This document shows, piece by piece, positions 19,256 through 27,555 of a stretch of DNA of 64,000 nucleotides (position 1 is its first letter; each line of letters begins with the position of its first letter). The position numbers and the translations under genes were made by a program. The notes beneath the pieces are model-generated. The model searched no databases and was not told the origin of the DNA. It worked only from the letters and a program-made list of their open reading frames with translations. This DNA is from Aquimarina intermedia. Its GTDB lineage: Bacteria > Bacteroidota > Bacteroidia > Flavobacteriales > Flavobacteriaceae. The stretch spans positions 1-64,000 of the forward strand of contig NZ_VNHU01000013.1 of NCBI RefSeq assembly GCF_008124785.1, given 5' to 3'.

Positions 19256-19374
19256 TTTTTATAGTAGTTTATTATCTGTTCTCTTTATTTAAATTATAGC
19301 AGCTCGAAAATCCGGCCTTAAATACCCGTTCAAAGTACGGTTTTGCAGAATAATAAACCGAAATACCGATAAAT

Positions 19375-19391
19375 AAAGAATATAATTCTTT
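19375..19391. promoter_or_regulatory. Candidate Lrp/AsnC operator
   Basis: AAAGAATATAATTCTTT is an inverted repeat with 7-bp arms. Its central 15 bases match 12 positions of the E. coli Lrp consensus YAGHAWATTWTDCTR. It sits where the -33 region of the lrp promoter (-7 box at 19410) should be, which fits autoregulation and control of the divergent PLP enzyme. Confidence 0.5.
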
Positions 19392-19409
19392 ATAAATAAA
19401 CTTAATAGT

Positions 19410-19417
19410 TAATTTTG
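19410..19417 (+). promoter_or_regulatory. -7 promoter element for the Lrp-family gene
   Basis: TAATTTTG, a perfect TAnnTTTG match, 41 bp upstream of the start. The -33 position falls at the edge of the Lrp-like palindrome and has no TTG, consistent with a regulated promoter. Confidence 0.5.
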
Positions 19418-19458
19418 CTGATTAATTGATTATATTGTCACAATTTTAGAATAAAATT

Positions 19459-19911
19459 ATGGATGCAACGGACAAAGCAATACTTCTTTTACTTCAAAAA
19501 AACGGTAAAATAACAATTAAAGAAATTGCCGAGCGTCTCAACTTAACAACTACCCCCATATTCGAACGGGTTAAAAAATTAGAACGCGAGGGTTTTATTA
19601 CCTCTTATAAAGCGATTGTTGATCGCAAAAAAGTAAATCTTCAACTTATTATATTTTGTAATGTGACCTTAAATTTACATCAAACAGATTTTCTGAAAAA
19701 ATTTGAAAAAGATATACAACAGTTTCCTGAGGTGGTAGAATGCTATCATGTTGCGGGTATGTTTGACTATTTAATAAAAATATATGCTAAGAATATGGAA
19801 GAATATCAGCAGTTTCTCTCCAACAAATTGGCTTCTCTGGAAAATATAAGCAAAGTACAGAGCTCGTTTGTTATGACTGAAGTAAAAACATTGTCCCATT
19901 TACCATTGTGA
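19459..19911 (+). CDS. Lrp/AsnC family transcriptional regulator
   Basis: A 150-residue regulator with an N-terminal helix-turn-helix (about 1-60; ITIKEIAERLNLTTTPIFERVKKLEREGFI) and a C-terminal RAM/ligand-binding beta-alpha-beta domain (about 65-145; VVECYHVAGMFDYLIKIYAKN with the conserved G-x-x-D-Y). Lrp-family proteins form octamers or larger and respond to amino acids. Divergent placement with a Cys/Met-family enzyme suggests local control of that gene. Length and domain order are standard. Confidence 0.93.
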   Translation: MDATDKAILLLLQKNGKITIKEIAERLNLTTTPIFERVKKLEREGFITSYKAIVDRKKVNLQLIIFCNVTLNLHQTDFLKKFEKDIQQFPEVVECYHVAGMFDYLIKIYAKNMEEYQQFLSNKLASLENISKVQSSFVMTEVKTLSHLPL

Positions 19912-20289
19912 TTACAATTTATGATGATTTTCTTAAAAATGTGTTAAACATCCTTAGTTAAAGTATCTATAAATATAAAGCCGTAACATCTAAGCAAATG
20001 TTAACGTAAAGAATAGCGTTATGAATTGATTTAACTTTAGAATGAAATTTGTGTTTTATTTTAATCGATGTTGGAGTATGCCGAATTTATTACAAACCTA
20101 CACTAATTTCTTTTTTATAGATGTTTGATTTGCGCTCCTGATCGCTATAACTTGCCTTCCAATCCAACTGATATTTTAAGTTTTTAGTAACATTTACTTT
20201 TTCGTACGAATCTCTTCACGCTCTGGTATCGATTGATTATGATTTACATTTGTTTTAGGAAAACACACAAATTATCTAATCAACCACCA
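19912..20289. other. 378-bp gap without an intact gene
   Basis: This stretch follows the Lrp gene. It is AT-rich and holds a short protein-like minus-strand fragment (20090-20215) but no intact frame, no clear terminator and no convincing promoter. It looks like eroded DNA. Confidence 0.6.
20090..20215 (-). pseudogene. Possible C-terminal remnant of a beta-barrel-type protein
   Basis: A 41-codon open stretch on the minus strand after an in-frame TGA at 20216-20218, ending TAA at 20090. The end reads LDWKASYSDQERKSNIYKKE then ISVGL, alternating polar and hydrophobic residues as in the last strands of a barrel. No start codon or upstream continuation is visible in any frame. A chance frame is possible. 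Confidence 0.3.
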
Positions 20290-20895
20290 ATGAAAGTTAA
20301 CAAAGTTTATCTTTTACTCATTACCATCTGCCTTCATAGTTCGCTATACGCACAATATCATAAGCGAGATAATCCTTGGGTTTTAGGAGCTGGTATAAAT
20401 ATAATCGATGATTCTGGAACGGGACTAAGTGGTAAATTTAATTTTAGTGAAAATTATAATTACAGTGCTCCACTTTCTGTTTCTATCGAAAAGCGATATC
20501 ACGACGATTATGGTATCTCTCTAATGTTAAGTCATAATAGTTTTTTGGCAGGAAAACGTGTCAATGCACAAATACTTGACGAAGAAAGAACATTTTATGC
20601 TGTAGACGCGAATTTCAAATATTATATTACGAATAATTGGTTATATACTTACCGAGCCATGTACGAAGGTTACTTAACTACAGGGGCCGGAATTAGCGTC
20701 TTTGATGGCAAAAGAGCAACTATCGTTAACGCCGGTCTTGGTGTTAACATTTATCTTTCTGAGCGTATGCGCTTAAATCTTCAGGGTTTAGCCAAATTTT
20801 ATCCCGGATCACAGAATTTATTAGCCAGTAACTATCTTCAATACAATATTGGTCTAATTTTTCGACTAACAGATGGTAAGGTATGTCAATGTTAG
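20290..20895 (+). CDS. Putative outer-membrane beta-barrel protein
   Basis: A 201-residue protein with a clear Sec signal (KVYLLLITICLHSSLYAQ, cleavage about residue 22). Amphipathic strands follow, rich in Tyr and Gly (WVLGAGINIIDDSGTGL, YGISLMLSHNSF, LNLQGLAKFYPGS) and ending YNIGLIFRL. This resembles small eight-stranded porin-like or OmpW/PF13505-type proteins of Bacteroidota. Function is unknown. I chose the ATG at 20290 because the upstream ATG (20233) adds 19 residues that spoil the signal peptide. Its stop is only 7 bp from the convergent holA stop. Confidence 0.75.
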   Translation: MKVNKVYLLLITICLHSSLYAQYHKRDNPWVLGAGINIIDDSGTGLSGKFNFSENYNYSAPLSVSIEKRYHDDYGISLMLSHNSFLAGKRVNAQILDEERTFYAVDANFKYYITNNWLYTYRAMYEGYLTTGAGISVFDGKRATIVNAGLGVNIYLSERMRLNLQGLAKFYPGSQNLLASNYLQYNIGLIFRLTDGKVCQC

Positions 20896-20901
20896 AAGCA
20901 A

Positions 20902-21906
20902 TTACGCAAAAACCTTAACCAATAACTCTTTTAAAATATCACCTTGCGATAAACTTACAGCACCTACTCCTTTACTTTTAACATCTGCATCTCTCAGTAG
21001 GTTAATTATACTACTGACTTTTTTCATAGGAAAATTATGAGCCGCCTCAGTGTAATCTTTTACGAAATATGGATTTATTTTTAGGGCTGAAGCAACGCCT
21101 CTTGGAGACTTATCTGATAATCCATGATATTGCAAAACCTGAGAAAAGAAACTATATAATAAAGAGATTGTTACTACTAACGGATTATCCTTAGGATTTT
21201 GTGAGAAATAATTAATAATTCTATACGCCTTTAAAACATTTCTCGAACCTATTGCTTTACGTAATTCAAAATTATTAAAATCTTTACTTATCCCTATATT
21301 TTGTTCGATATGATCAGGTGTGATTTGAGAACCTTTGGGAAGTATCAGTTTAAGCTTATCCAGTTCATTACTTATTTTTCCTAGATCAGTACCAAGAAAC
21401 TCCACCAACATTTGAGAAGCCTTAGGATCAATAACATATTTTGCTCCCGCCAATACTTTTTTTATCCAATCAGCTACTTGATTTTCATATAACTTCTTAC
21501 TTTCAAAAATAATTCCCGATTTGGCAACTGTTTTGTAAAGCTTCTTTCTTTTATCAATTTTCTTGTACTTATAACAAATAACCAACACCGTAGTAGGTTG
21601 TGGATTTTCGGCATAGGTAGCTAATTTTTCGATCGTTCTCGACAAATCTTGAGCTTCTTTTACGATAACGACTTGTCGATCTGCCATCATAGGATACCGC
21701 TTTGCATTGGAAACAATATCCTCAACCGTTACATCGCGACCATATAACACCATCTGATTAAAACCTTTCTCCTCTTCGGCCAGCACATTGGTATCAATAT
21801 ATTCTGAAATTCTATCAATATAATAAGGCTCCTCACCCATTAAAAAATAAATAGGCTTGATTGCACCTTTTTTAATATCACTAACAATTTTCTTTACTTC
21901 TTCCAT
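20902..21906 (-). CDS. holA: DNA polymerase III subunit delta
   Basis: A 334-residue clamp-loader subunit that opens the beta sliding clamp. The N-terminus shows IKPIYFLMGEEPYYIDRISEYI, the degenerate AAA+ fold of delta. LVVTISLLYSFFSQVLQYHGL and INPYFVKDYTEAA near the C-terminus are typical of the collar domain. Length agrees with the family. It is divergent from an HsdR_N-domain gene with only 26 bp between the two start codons, so the promoters must overlap. Confidence 0.92.
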   Translation of the reverse strand: MEEVKKIVSDIKKGAIKPIYFLMGEEPYYIDRISEYIDTNVLAEEEKGFNQMVLYGRDVTVEDIVSNAKRYPMMADRQVVIVKEAQDLSRTIEKLATYAENPQPTTVLVICYKYKKIDKRKKLYKTVAKSGIIFESKKLYENQVADWIKKVLAGAKYVIDPKASQMLVEFLGTDLGKISNELDKLKLILPKGSQITPDHIEQNIGISKDFNNFELRKAIGSRNVLKAYRIINYFSQNPKDNPLVVTISLLYSFFSQVLQYHGLSDKSPRGVASALKINPYFVKDYTEAAHNFPMKKVSSIINLLRDADVKSKGVGAVSLSQGDILKELLVKVFA

Positions 21907-21932
21907 TCAGAAAAATTCCTCAAATTTGTGAT

Positions 21933-22382
21933 ATGGTTTCTTTAAACTTTCCGACATATCAATTTCGATTCAAAAATAGCGAAAATAAAATTTCCATTTT
22001 TGACAGAATCCGTAAAAAATTTGTCACCCTTACCCCCGAAGAATGGGTAAGACAACATACAGTAGCATACTTAATCCATGAAAAAAAATATCCTCAAAGC
22101 CTGATTAATGTAGAAAAATTGATTTTGCTAAATGGAAGAAGAAAACGTTATGATATTGTGGTCTTTAATTCTGATGGCAGTATTCATTTGATTGTGGAAT
22201 GTAAAGCGAATTCTATTCCAATTACTCAAAGCGTTTTTGATCAAATCGCACAATACAACCTGGAACTGAATGCAAATTATTTAATGATTACCAATGGATT
22301 GCATCATTTTTATTGTCAAATGAGATATAACGAGCAAACGTATCATTTTTTAAACGATATACCAGAATACAGTAACGTTTGA
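21933..22382 (+). CDS. HsdR N-terminal (HSDR_N) domain protein, possible PD-(D/E)xK nuclease
   Basis: A 149-residue protein corresponding to the N-terminal nuclease domain of type I restriction HsdR subunits without the helicase part. It keeps a PD-(D/E)xK pattern: Asp74 in KRYDIVV and Glu89-x-Lys91 in LIVECKA, followed by a QSVFDQIAQYNLELNANYLMITNG helix-strand. No hsdM or hsdS is nearby. Stand-alone copies next to holA are common in Bacteroidota, so it is more likely a housekeeping or repair nuclease than a restriction enzyme. Target unknown. Confidence 0.85.
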   Translation: MVSLNFPTYQFRFKNSENKISIFDRIRKKFVTLTPEEWVRQHTVAYLIHEKKYPQSLINVEKLILLNGRRKRYDIVVFNSDGSIHLIVECKANSIPITQSVFDQIAQYNLELNANYLMITNGLHHFYCQMRYNEQTYHFLNDIPEYSNV

Positions 22383-22470
22383 CGAATTGTTTAGCATAAA
22401 GTACTTCTGATTATTATAACTTACTGGTTTAGTATCATTTAGATATATTAGTTAGTTGTGACCTTTCCTT

Positions 22471-22478
22471 TATATTTG
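22471..22478 (+). promoter_or_regulatory. -7 promoter element for the glycosyltransferase gene
   Basis: TATATTTG, perfect TAnnTTTG, 24 bp before the TTG start at 22503. It supports the short leader and this unusual start. Confidence 0.5.
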
Positions 22479-22502
22479 TTTTAAATTTATAACCACACAA
22501 TC

Positions 22503-23528
22503 TTGACCACTACATCACCCGAATCGATACGTACCCTTACAACTGCAGTAGTTATTCTCAACTGGAACGGTGTACACCTTTTGGAGAAATTTTTACCTTC
22601 AGTATACAAACATTCTCCGCAAGCATCCATCTATGTTGCTGATAACGCCTCGACTGACAATTCAATACCATTTTTGGAGCAACATTATTCAGACATTAAA
22701 ATCATTCGAAACACTGAAAATGGTGGCTACGCTAAAGGATACAATGATGCGCTACAACATATTGATGCCGATATTTATTGTTTATTAAATAGTGATGTCG
22801 AAGTTACCGAGAATTGGTTAGTGCCCATAATAGAAAGATTTCAACAGAATTCGAAGGTAGCTGCCATACAACCAAAAATTCTGGATTATAAACGAAAAAA
22901 CTATTTTGAGTACGCAGGAGCTGCCGGCGGATATATTGATCAATTGGGGTATCCTTATTGTCGAGGACGTATTTTTGATACAATTGAAGAAGACATCGGG
23001 CAATATGATGATGCAGTTGAAATTTTTTGGGCTAGCGGAGCTTGTTTATTTGTCCGCAAGCATATTTTTGAAGATGTTGGTAAATTGGACGAAGCTTTCT
23101 TTGCTCATCAAGAAGAGATTGATCTATGCTGGCGTATTAAAAATCATGGTTATAGCATTTTTTACGAAGGTAAATCTCACGTATACCATCTTGGAGGTGC
23201 TACACTAAGTAGTATGAATCCTAAAAAAACCTATCTCAATTTCAGAAACAGTCTGTTTAATCTCGTCAAAAATTGTAGCGGCTCCAAGGTTATTTTAGTA
23301 TTATTTATTAGGATGCTTCTGGACGGCTTGGCAGCTATTCAATTTGTAATATCAGGAAAAATACAGCATGCTGTTGCAATACTTAAAGCGCACTTCAACT
23401 TTTACTTAAATTTCAACACCTTTAGAAAAAAAAGAAAAAATTTCCCCATCCAAAAGAAATATTTTACCGTTTCCTCCGTTGTATGGCAGTACTTTATTTT
23501 AAAACATAAATATTATAACCAATTATAA
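22503..23528 (+). CDS. Family 2 glycosyltransferase
   Basis: A 341-residue GT-A fold glycosyltransferase. It has the nucleotide-binding N-terminus AVVILNWNG, the VADNASTDNS loop, ENGGYAKGYNDAL, and a DxD-like metal site in CLLNSDVEV. The acceptor-side motif EEIDLCWR is typical of rhamnosyl- or related transferases. A hydrophobic C-terminal segment (SKVILVLFIRMLLDGLAAIQFVI) suggests membrane association. The likely role is envelope polysaccharide or glycolipid assembly; donor and acceptor are unknown. No ATG fits: the start must be TTG at 22503 (or a rarer codon), as an in-frame stop lies seven codons upstream. Confidence 0.88.
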   Translation: MTTTSPESIRTLTTAVVILNWNGVHLLEKFLPSVYKHSPQASIYVADNASTDNSIPFLEQHYSDIKIIRNTENGGYAKGYNDALQHIDADIYCLLNSDVEVTENWLVPIIERFQQNSKVAAIQPKILDYKRKNYFEYAGAAGGYIDQLGYPYCRGRIFDTIEEDIGQYDDAVEIFWASGACLFVRKHIFEDVGKLDEAFFAHQEEIDLCWRIKNHGYSIFYEGKSHVYHLGGATLSSMNPKKTYLNFRNSLFNLVKNCSGSKVILVLFIRMLLDGLAAIQFVISGKIQHAVAILKAHFNFYLNFNTFRKKRKNFPIQKKYFTVSSVVWQYFILKHKYYNQL

Positions 23529-23591
23529 CCATTTATATCTGCTCTTTACATAAATTATTGTTAATGCCTAACGTTTGGAGGACAATTTTAA

Positions 23592-23599
23592 TAATTTTG
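23592..23599 (+). promoter_or_regulatory. -7 promoter element for the OmpA lipoprotein gene
   Basis: TAATTTTG, perfect TAnnTTTG, 38 bp before the ATG at 23638. Its position inside the longer possible frame from 23575 supports the later start. Confidence 0.5.
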
Positions 23600-23637
23600 A
23601 GCTTTATAACAGGTTTAAGACTAAAACAAATTTTCTA

Positions 23638-24504
23638 ATGAAAAAAGCAATGATTATTGGGGCTTCAATGGCAGTACTTCTTTCTTCTTGTGTCTCGCAA
23701 AAGAAATATGCTGAAATGGAAGCTAAACAAAAAGAAACTCAGGATTTACTGAATACAGCTACCGTTAAACTAAATAGCTGTTTAGAAGAAAAAGCAAGTG
23801 CTTCTTCTGAACTTAAAATTCTTCAGGATCAAGTAGGTAATCTTAAAAATACGAATGCTGCATTGTTAAATAATGTTGGCAATTTAGCTACCCTATCTAC
23901 AAAAGAAGCTGAGAACTTAGAGCGTTCTTTAGAAAGTATCAAGGAAAAAGATCTACAGATCAAAACCATGAATGATGCTATTAACAAGAAAGATTCTGTA
24001 ACGCTTGCATTGGTTACTAGTTTAAAAGGAGCTCTTGGTAACTTAAATGACGAGGATATCGAAATCAACGTTGAAAAAGGAGTAGTATATGTTTCAATTT
24101 CTGACAAACTTCTCTTCAGAAGCGGAAGTTATAATGTATCCGAGAAAGCTAAAAACGTATTAGGTAAGGTTGCTAAAGTAGTTAATGATAAGCCGGATAT
24201 CGAGTTCTTAGTAGAAGGACACACAGATAATGTGCCGATCAAGAACAAAGTACTTTTAGATAACTGGGATTTAAGTGTTAAGAGAGCTACCTCTGTAGTT
24301 CGTGTTTTACAAAACGAATTCAAAGTTGATCCTAAGCGCATGACTGCTGCTGGTAGAAGTTATTATGTACCGGTTGCAGATAACTCAAGTGCAGAAAACA
24401 GAGCTGCAAACAGAAGAACAAGAATTGTTGTACTTCCTAAGTTAGATCAATTCTACAATATGATTGAAGATGGTATGAAAAAAGCTTCTCAGGGAGGTAA
24501 CTAA
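23638..24504 (+). CDS. OmpA-family peptidoglycan-associated lipoprotein with coiled coil
   Basis: A 288-residue lipoprotein. The signal ends in LLSSC with Cys18. Residues of about 20-130 form a coiled coil rich in Glu, Lys and Gln (MEAKQKETQDLLNTA, AENLERSLESIKEKDLQI). The C-terminal OmpA domain (about 150-270) has FLVEGHTDNVPI, NWDLSVKRATSVVRVL and AENRAANRRTRIVVLP, the peptidoglycan-binding signature. It likely links the outer membrane to the cell wall. I start at 23638 (MKKAMIIG) because the upstream frame lacks a signal. A perfect terminator follows. Confidence 0.92.
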   Translation: MKKAMIIGASMAVLLSSCVSQKKYAEMEAKQKETQDLLNTATVKLNSCLEEKASASSELKILQDQVGNLKNTNAALLNNVGNLATLSTKEAENLERSLESIKEKDLQIKTMNDAINKKDSVTLALVTSLKGALGNLNDEDIEINVEKGVVYVSISDKLLFRSGSYNVSEKAKNVLGKVAKVVNDKPDIEFLVEGHTDNVPIKNKVLLDNWDLSVKRATSVVRVLQNEFKVDPKRMTAAGRSYYVPVADNSSAENRAANRRTRIVVLPKLDQFYNMIEDGMKKASQGGN

Positions 24505-24527
24505 TTCTAACCACATCACTTTTTATA

Positions 24528-24560
24528 AAACTGCTAAGATTTCTCTTAGCAGTTTTTTTT
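24528..24560 (+). terminator. Rho-independent terminator
   Basis: AAACTGCTAAGA (24528-24539) pairs perfectly with TCTTAGCAGTTT (24544-24555) around TTTC, followed by further T residues. Confidence 0.93.
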
Positions 24561-24666
24561 GTTATTAACCTTACTTGATAATAGTTATAATTTTACATCC
24601 GATAATGATCCTAATCAGAACGTGGCAGATTTAATATAAAATCAATACTTGTTAAATTTATTAACA

Positions 24667-24674
24667 TATATTTG
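24667..24674 (+). promoter_or_regulatory. -7 promoter element for the TSP3-OmpA gene
   Basis: TATATTTG, perfect TAnnTTTG, 40 bp before the start at 24715. A TTG at 24649 lies 15 bp upstream, closer than the usual 19-21. Confidence 0.45.
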
Positions 24675-24714
24675 CTGCTTCAAAAATTTTAACCAAATCT
24701 AAAAAAGATTACCA

Positions 24715-26796
24715 ATGAAAAATTTATTACTCTTCGGAGTTCTGATTTTTGGCTCGATCGCAGCAAATGCACAATCTTATATCGGATTTTTATCCGATAA
24801 TTATAGTGGTGTAAATAGTGTAATTGTGAATCCGGCTAATATTGCAGACTCTCGTTTTAAAACTGATATTAATTTAGTTGGCGTAAGTGCCTTTTTAGGT
24901 AATGACTACTACTCTGTAAAATTAGACAACGTTTTTGATAGCGAATTTGATTTTGACGATGATGGCAAGAAATCTCCTAGTGATAACAACAATATTATGG
25001 GTAATGTTGATATATTGGGACCATCCTTTATGTTTAATCTAAACTCAAAAAGTTCGATTGCTGTATTTTCCAGAGCTCGTGTTTTTTATAATGTAAATGA
25101 GGTGAATGGTAAAACCTACGAAAGTATTGAAGATGGTTTTGACAACAATGCTGATTTTAACATCAACGAAAAGGATGTTTTTCTTACCGGAAATGCCTGG
25201 GCAGAAGTTGGCGTGTCATATGCACGTATACTTATGAACAAAGAGCAACAATTCTTAAAAGGAGGTCTTTCGGTTAAGTATATGCAAGGATTAGGAAATG
25301 CCTACGCCAGTGGTAGAGACGTAACTATAGATTACGACGCGGACGGAAGCGGAACTACGGGTAGTATTGCAACCACAGGTGAAGTAACGTACGGGTACTC
25401 TAGTAATGTCGAAGATGATTTTGATGAATTCGAAGTTTTAAGTGGCGCAAATGGTGTTGCGTTTGATTTAGGTTTTGTATACGAATGGAGACCTGACCAT
25501 GCAAGTTATATGGTCACCGACAGTAAAGGAAATACGTATGCTCCCAAAGACATTAATAAGTATAAAGTAAAATTTGGTTTATCCGTTACTGATTTGGGTG
25601 CACTTAAGTATGATGATGCCACTGAAGAGATCTATGATATTACCAATACGGTTAATGAGGATGATTTTGATAACGTTGATGGTTTTCAAGACAAGCTTCA
25701 ACGATTTTATACACGAACTAGTGTTAAAAATGTTACCAAAGCAATTTTACCAACTGCGCTACATCTAACAGCAGATTGGAATATTAATAATCACTTTTAC
25801 ATGAACTTAAACTCTGATCTTTCTTTAACTTCAAAAAACAAGGAAAATACGAGTCGTGTAGCTAATAGCCTGTCATTAACACCAAGATTCGAGAGTAAAT
25901 GGTTTAGTTTCTACTCACCTATTAGTATGATGCAGCACAGTGGCTTTCAATGGGGAGCTGGTTTAAGAGCCGGACCTCTCTATGTTGGATCCGGATCGAT
26001 TCTCTCGTTATTAATTTCTGACGAATCACAAGCTGCCGATATGTATGTAGGGTTAAAAATTCCTGTATACCAAGGTCGATTAAAAGACAAAGATGGTGAT
26101 GGTGTTTTAGACAAAGTTGATGACTGTCCAGAAGTTGCTGGTCCGGAAGAGAACTTTGGATGTCCATGGCCCGATACCGATGGTGACACCGTACTTGACA
26201 AGGATGACTCCTGTGTTGATGTAGCTGGTCCCGTAGAAAATAAGGGATGTCCTTGGCCAGATACTGACGGAGATTCTTTACTTGACAAAGATGATACGTG
26301 TCCGGAAGTAGCTGGACCGGTTGAAAATGGTGGATGTCCTTGGCCTGATACTGATGGAGATTCAGTTTTAGACAAAGACGACAATTGTCCAACTATCGCA
26401 GGTACTGTTGCAAATGACGGATGTCCTGAAGTTACAGATGAGGTTCAAAAGACATTAAATGAGTACGCTAAAACAATATTGTTTGACTCAGGTAAATCAT
26501 CTATCAAATCAGAATCTAATCAGGTTCTAAGTGATATCATCGGTATTTTAAAAGAATATGCGACAGCTAAATTTACGGTAGAAGGTCATACAGACAGCGC
26601 AGGTAGTGCTAAACTAAATCAACGTTTGTCTGATGCCAGAGCTAATGCGGTTAAAAACTATCTAGTTGAAAACGGAATTGATCAATTTAGATTATCAGCG
26701 ATTGGTTATGGTGAGGATCGCCCTATTGCTACGAATAAAACCAGAGCAGGTAGAGCACAAAACAGACGTGTAGAGATTAATTTGGTAAAAGAATAA
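24715..26796 (+). CDS. Outer-membrane protein with DUF5723-like barrel, TSP3 repeats and OmpA domain
   Basis: A 693-residue protein. A Sec signal (LLLFGVLIFGSIAANAQ) is followed by an about 430-residue beta-rich region like DUF5723 barrels. Four 29-residue thrombospondin type 3-like calcium-binding repeats (about 458-571, DTDGDxxLDKDDxC...GCPWP) come next, then a C-terminal OmpA domain (about 585-693; FTVEGHTDSAGS, NQRLSDARANAV, NRRVEINLV). It probably anchors the outer membrane to peptidoglycan with a Ca-stiffened linker, as in other flavobacterial OmpA proteins. It is transcribed separately from the preceding OmpA lipoprotein. Confidence 0.9.
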   Translation: MKNLLLFGVLIFGSIAANAQSYIGFLSDNYSGVNSVIVNPANIADSRFKTDINLVGVSAFLGNDYYSVKLDNVFDSEFDFDDDGKKSPSDNNNIMGNVDILGPSFMFNLNSKSSIAVFSRARVFYNVNEVNGKTYESIEDGFDNNADFNINEKDVFLTGNAWAEVGVSYARILMNKEQQFLKGGLSVKYMQGLGNAYASGRDVTIDYDADGSGTTGSIATTGEVTYGYSSNVEDDFDEFEVLSGANGVAFDLGFVYEWRPDHASYMVTDSKGNTYAPKDINKYKVKFGLSVTDLGALKYDDATEEIYDITNTVNEDDFDNVDGFQDKLQRFYTRTSVKNVTKAILPTALHLTADWNINNHFYMNLNSDLSLTSKNKENTSRVANSLSLTPRFESKWFSFYSPISMMQHSGFQWGAGLRAGPLYVGSGSILSLLISDESQAADMYVGLKIPVYQGRLKDKDGDGVLDKVDDCPEVAGPEENFGCPWPDTDGDTVLDKDDSCVDVAGPVENKGCPWPDTDGDSLLDKDDTCPEVAGPVENGGCPWPDTDGDSVLDKDDNCPTIAGTVANDGCPEVTDEVQKTLNEYAKTILFDSGKSSIKSESNQVLSDIIGILKEYATAKFTVEGHTDSAGSAKLNQRLSDARANAVKNYLVENGIDQFRLSAIGYGEDRPIATNKTRAGRAQNRRVEINLVKE
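26086..26427 (+). repeat. Four in-frame 87-bp TSP3 coding repeats
   Basis: Tandem 87-base units (29 residues each, the last missing WP) encode the Asp-rich calcium-binding linker. The units share near-identical DNA such as GGATGTCC and GACAAAG. Such repeats can change number by recombination. Confidence 0.9.
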
Positions 26797-26820
26797 ACTC
26801 ACATACCAAAAATAGTAAAG

Positions 26821-26849
26821 AAAAAAGCGCCCGATAAAGGCGCTTTTTT
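26821..26849. terminator. Bidirectional terminator
   Basis: AAAAAAGCGCC (26821-26831) pairs with GGCGCTTTTTT (26839-26849) around a 7-base loop, between the OmpA gene and the convergent YrdC-like gene. Confidence 0.9.
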
Positions 26850-26854
26850 CTTTT

Positions 26855-27475
26855 TTAAAAAATATCGGTACTCCCCTTGCCTTCTCTCACTAACATTGGA
26901 TCTCCTTCCGTCAAATCAATAATGGTTGAAGGTATATTATCGCCGTATCCACCATCAATTACAATGTCTACTAATTTATCCCATTTCTCAAGAATAAGTT
27001 CAGGATCGGTGGTATATTCTATTACTTCATCTTCATCTCGTATTGAAGTGGAAACAATAGGATTGCCCAACGCCTCAACAAGTGCAAGACTAATCGCGTT
27101 GTTAGGCACACGAATACCAACTGTTTTCTTTTTTTTGAAAACCGTCGGCAAATTATTATTCCCAGGAAGTATAAACGTATACGGACCGGGTAATGTTCGC
27201 TTTAATAACTTAAAGGTGCTATTATCAATTTGCTTAACATAATCAGATAAGTTACTTAGATCTTTGCATATAAAAGAGAAGTTCGCCTTTTCGAGCTTTA
27301 CATTTTTAATTCTTGCTATACGCTCCAGCGCTCTTGTATTGGTTATATCACAACCCAAACCGTACACTGTATCCGTTGGGTAAATAACTAAACCTCCCGC
27401 CTTAAGAACTTCTACGACTTTGTGAATCTCTTTAGGGTTCGGATTATCTTCGTAAATACGTATTAATTTTGCCAT
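26855..27475 (-). CDS. Sua5/YciO/YrdC/YwlC family protein (threonylcarbamoyl-AMP synthase-like)
   Basis: A 206-residue YrdC-domain protein. Family members make threonylcarbamoyl-AMP from threonine, bicarbonate and ATP for the t6A37 tRNA modification; YciO-type members may differ. Visible are the KxR-like nucleotide site LKAGGLVIYPTDTVYGLGCD (about 30-49), RIKNVKLEKANFSFICKDL (in which the canonical K-R-P is altered) and VGIRVPNN with PIVSTSIRDEDE (SxN-type loop). The altered K-R-P region and PTDTVYGLGCD are typical of the YciO branch, so the t6A role is less certain. No Sua5 C-terminal domain. Confidence 0.87.
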   Translation of the reverse strand: MAKLIRIYEDNPNPKEIHKVVEVLKAGGLVIYPTDTVYGLGCDITNTRALERIARIKNVKLEKANFSFICKDLSNLSDYVKQIDNSTFKLLKRTLPGPYTFILPGNNNLPTVFKKKKTVGIRVPNNAISLALVEALGNPIVSTSIRDEDEVIEYTTDPELILEKWDKLVDIVIDGGYGDNIPSTIIDLTEGDPMLVREGKGSTDIF

Positions 27476-27555
27476 GAGTTTTAATTTCTACATTAAAGAT
27501 ACTTGTATTCATTAAAACCTGGTAAATTTTAAAGTTTTATTAATACTTGATCAAC

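Noticed and set aside
25922-26392. Long minus-strand frames opposite the TSP3 repeats
   Set aside because: They mirror the low-complexity Asp-rich repeat on the plus strand and have repetitive, unnatural composition.
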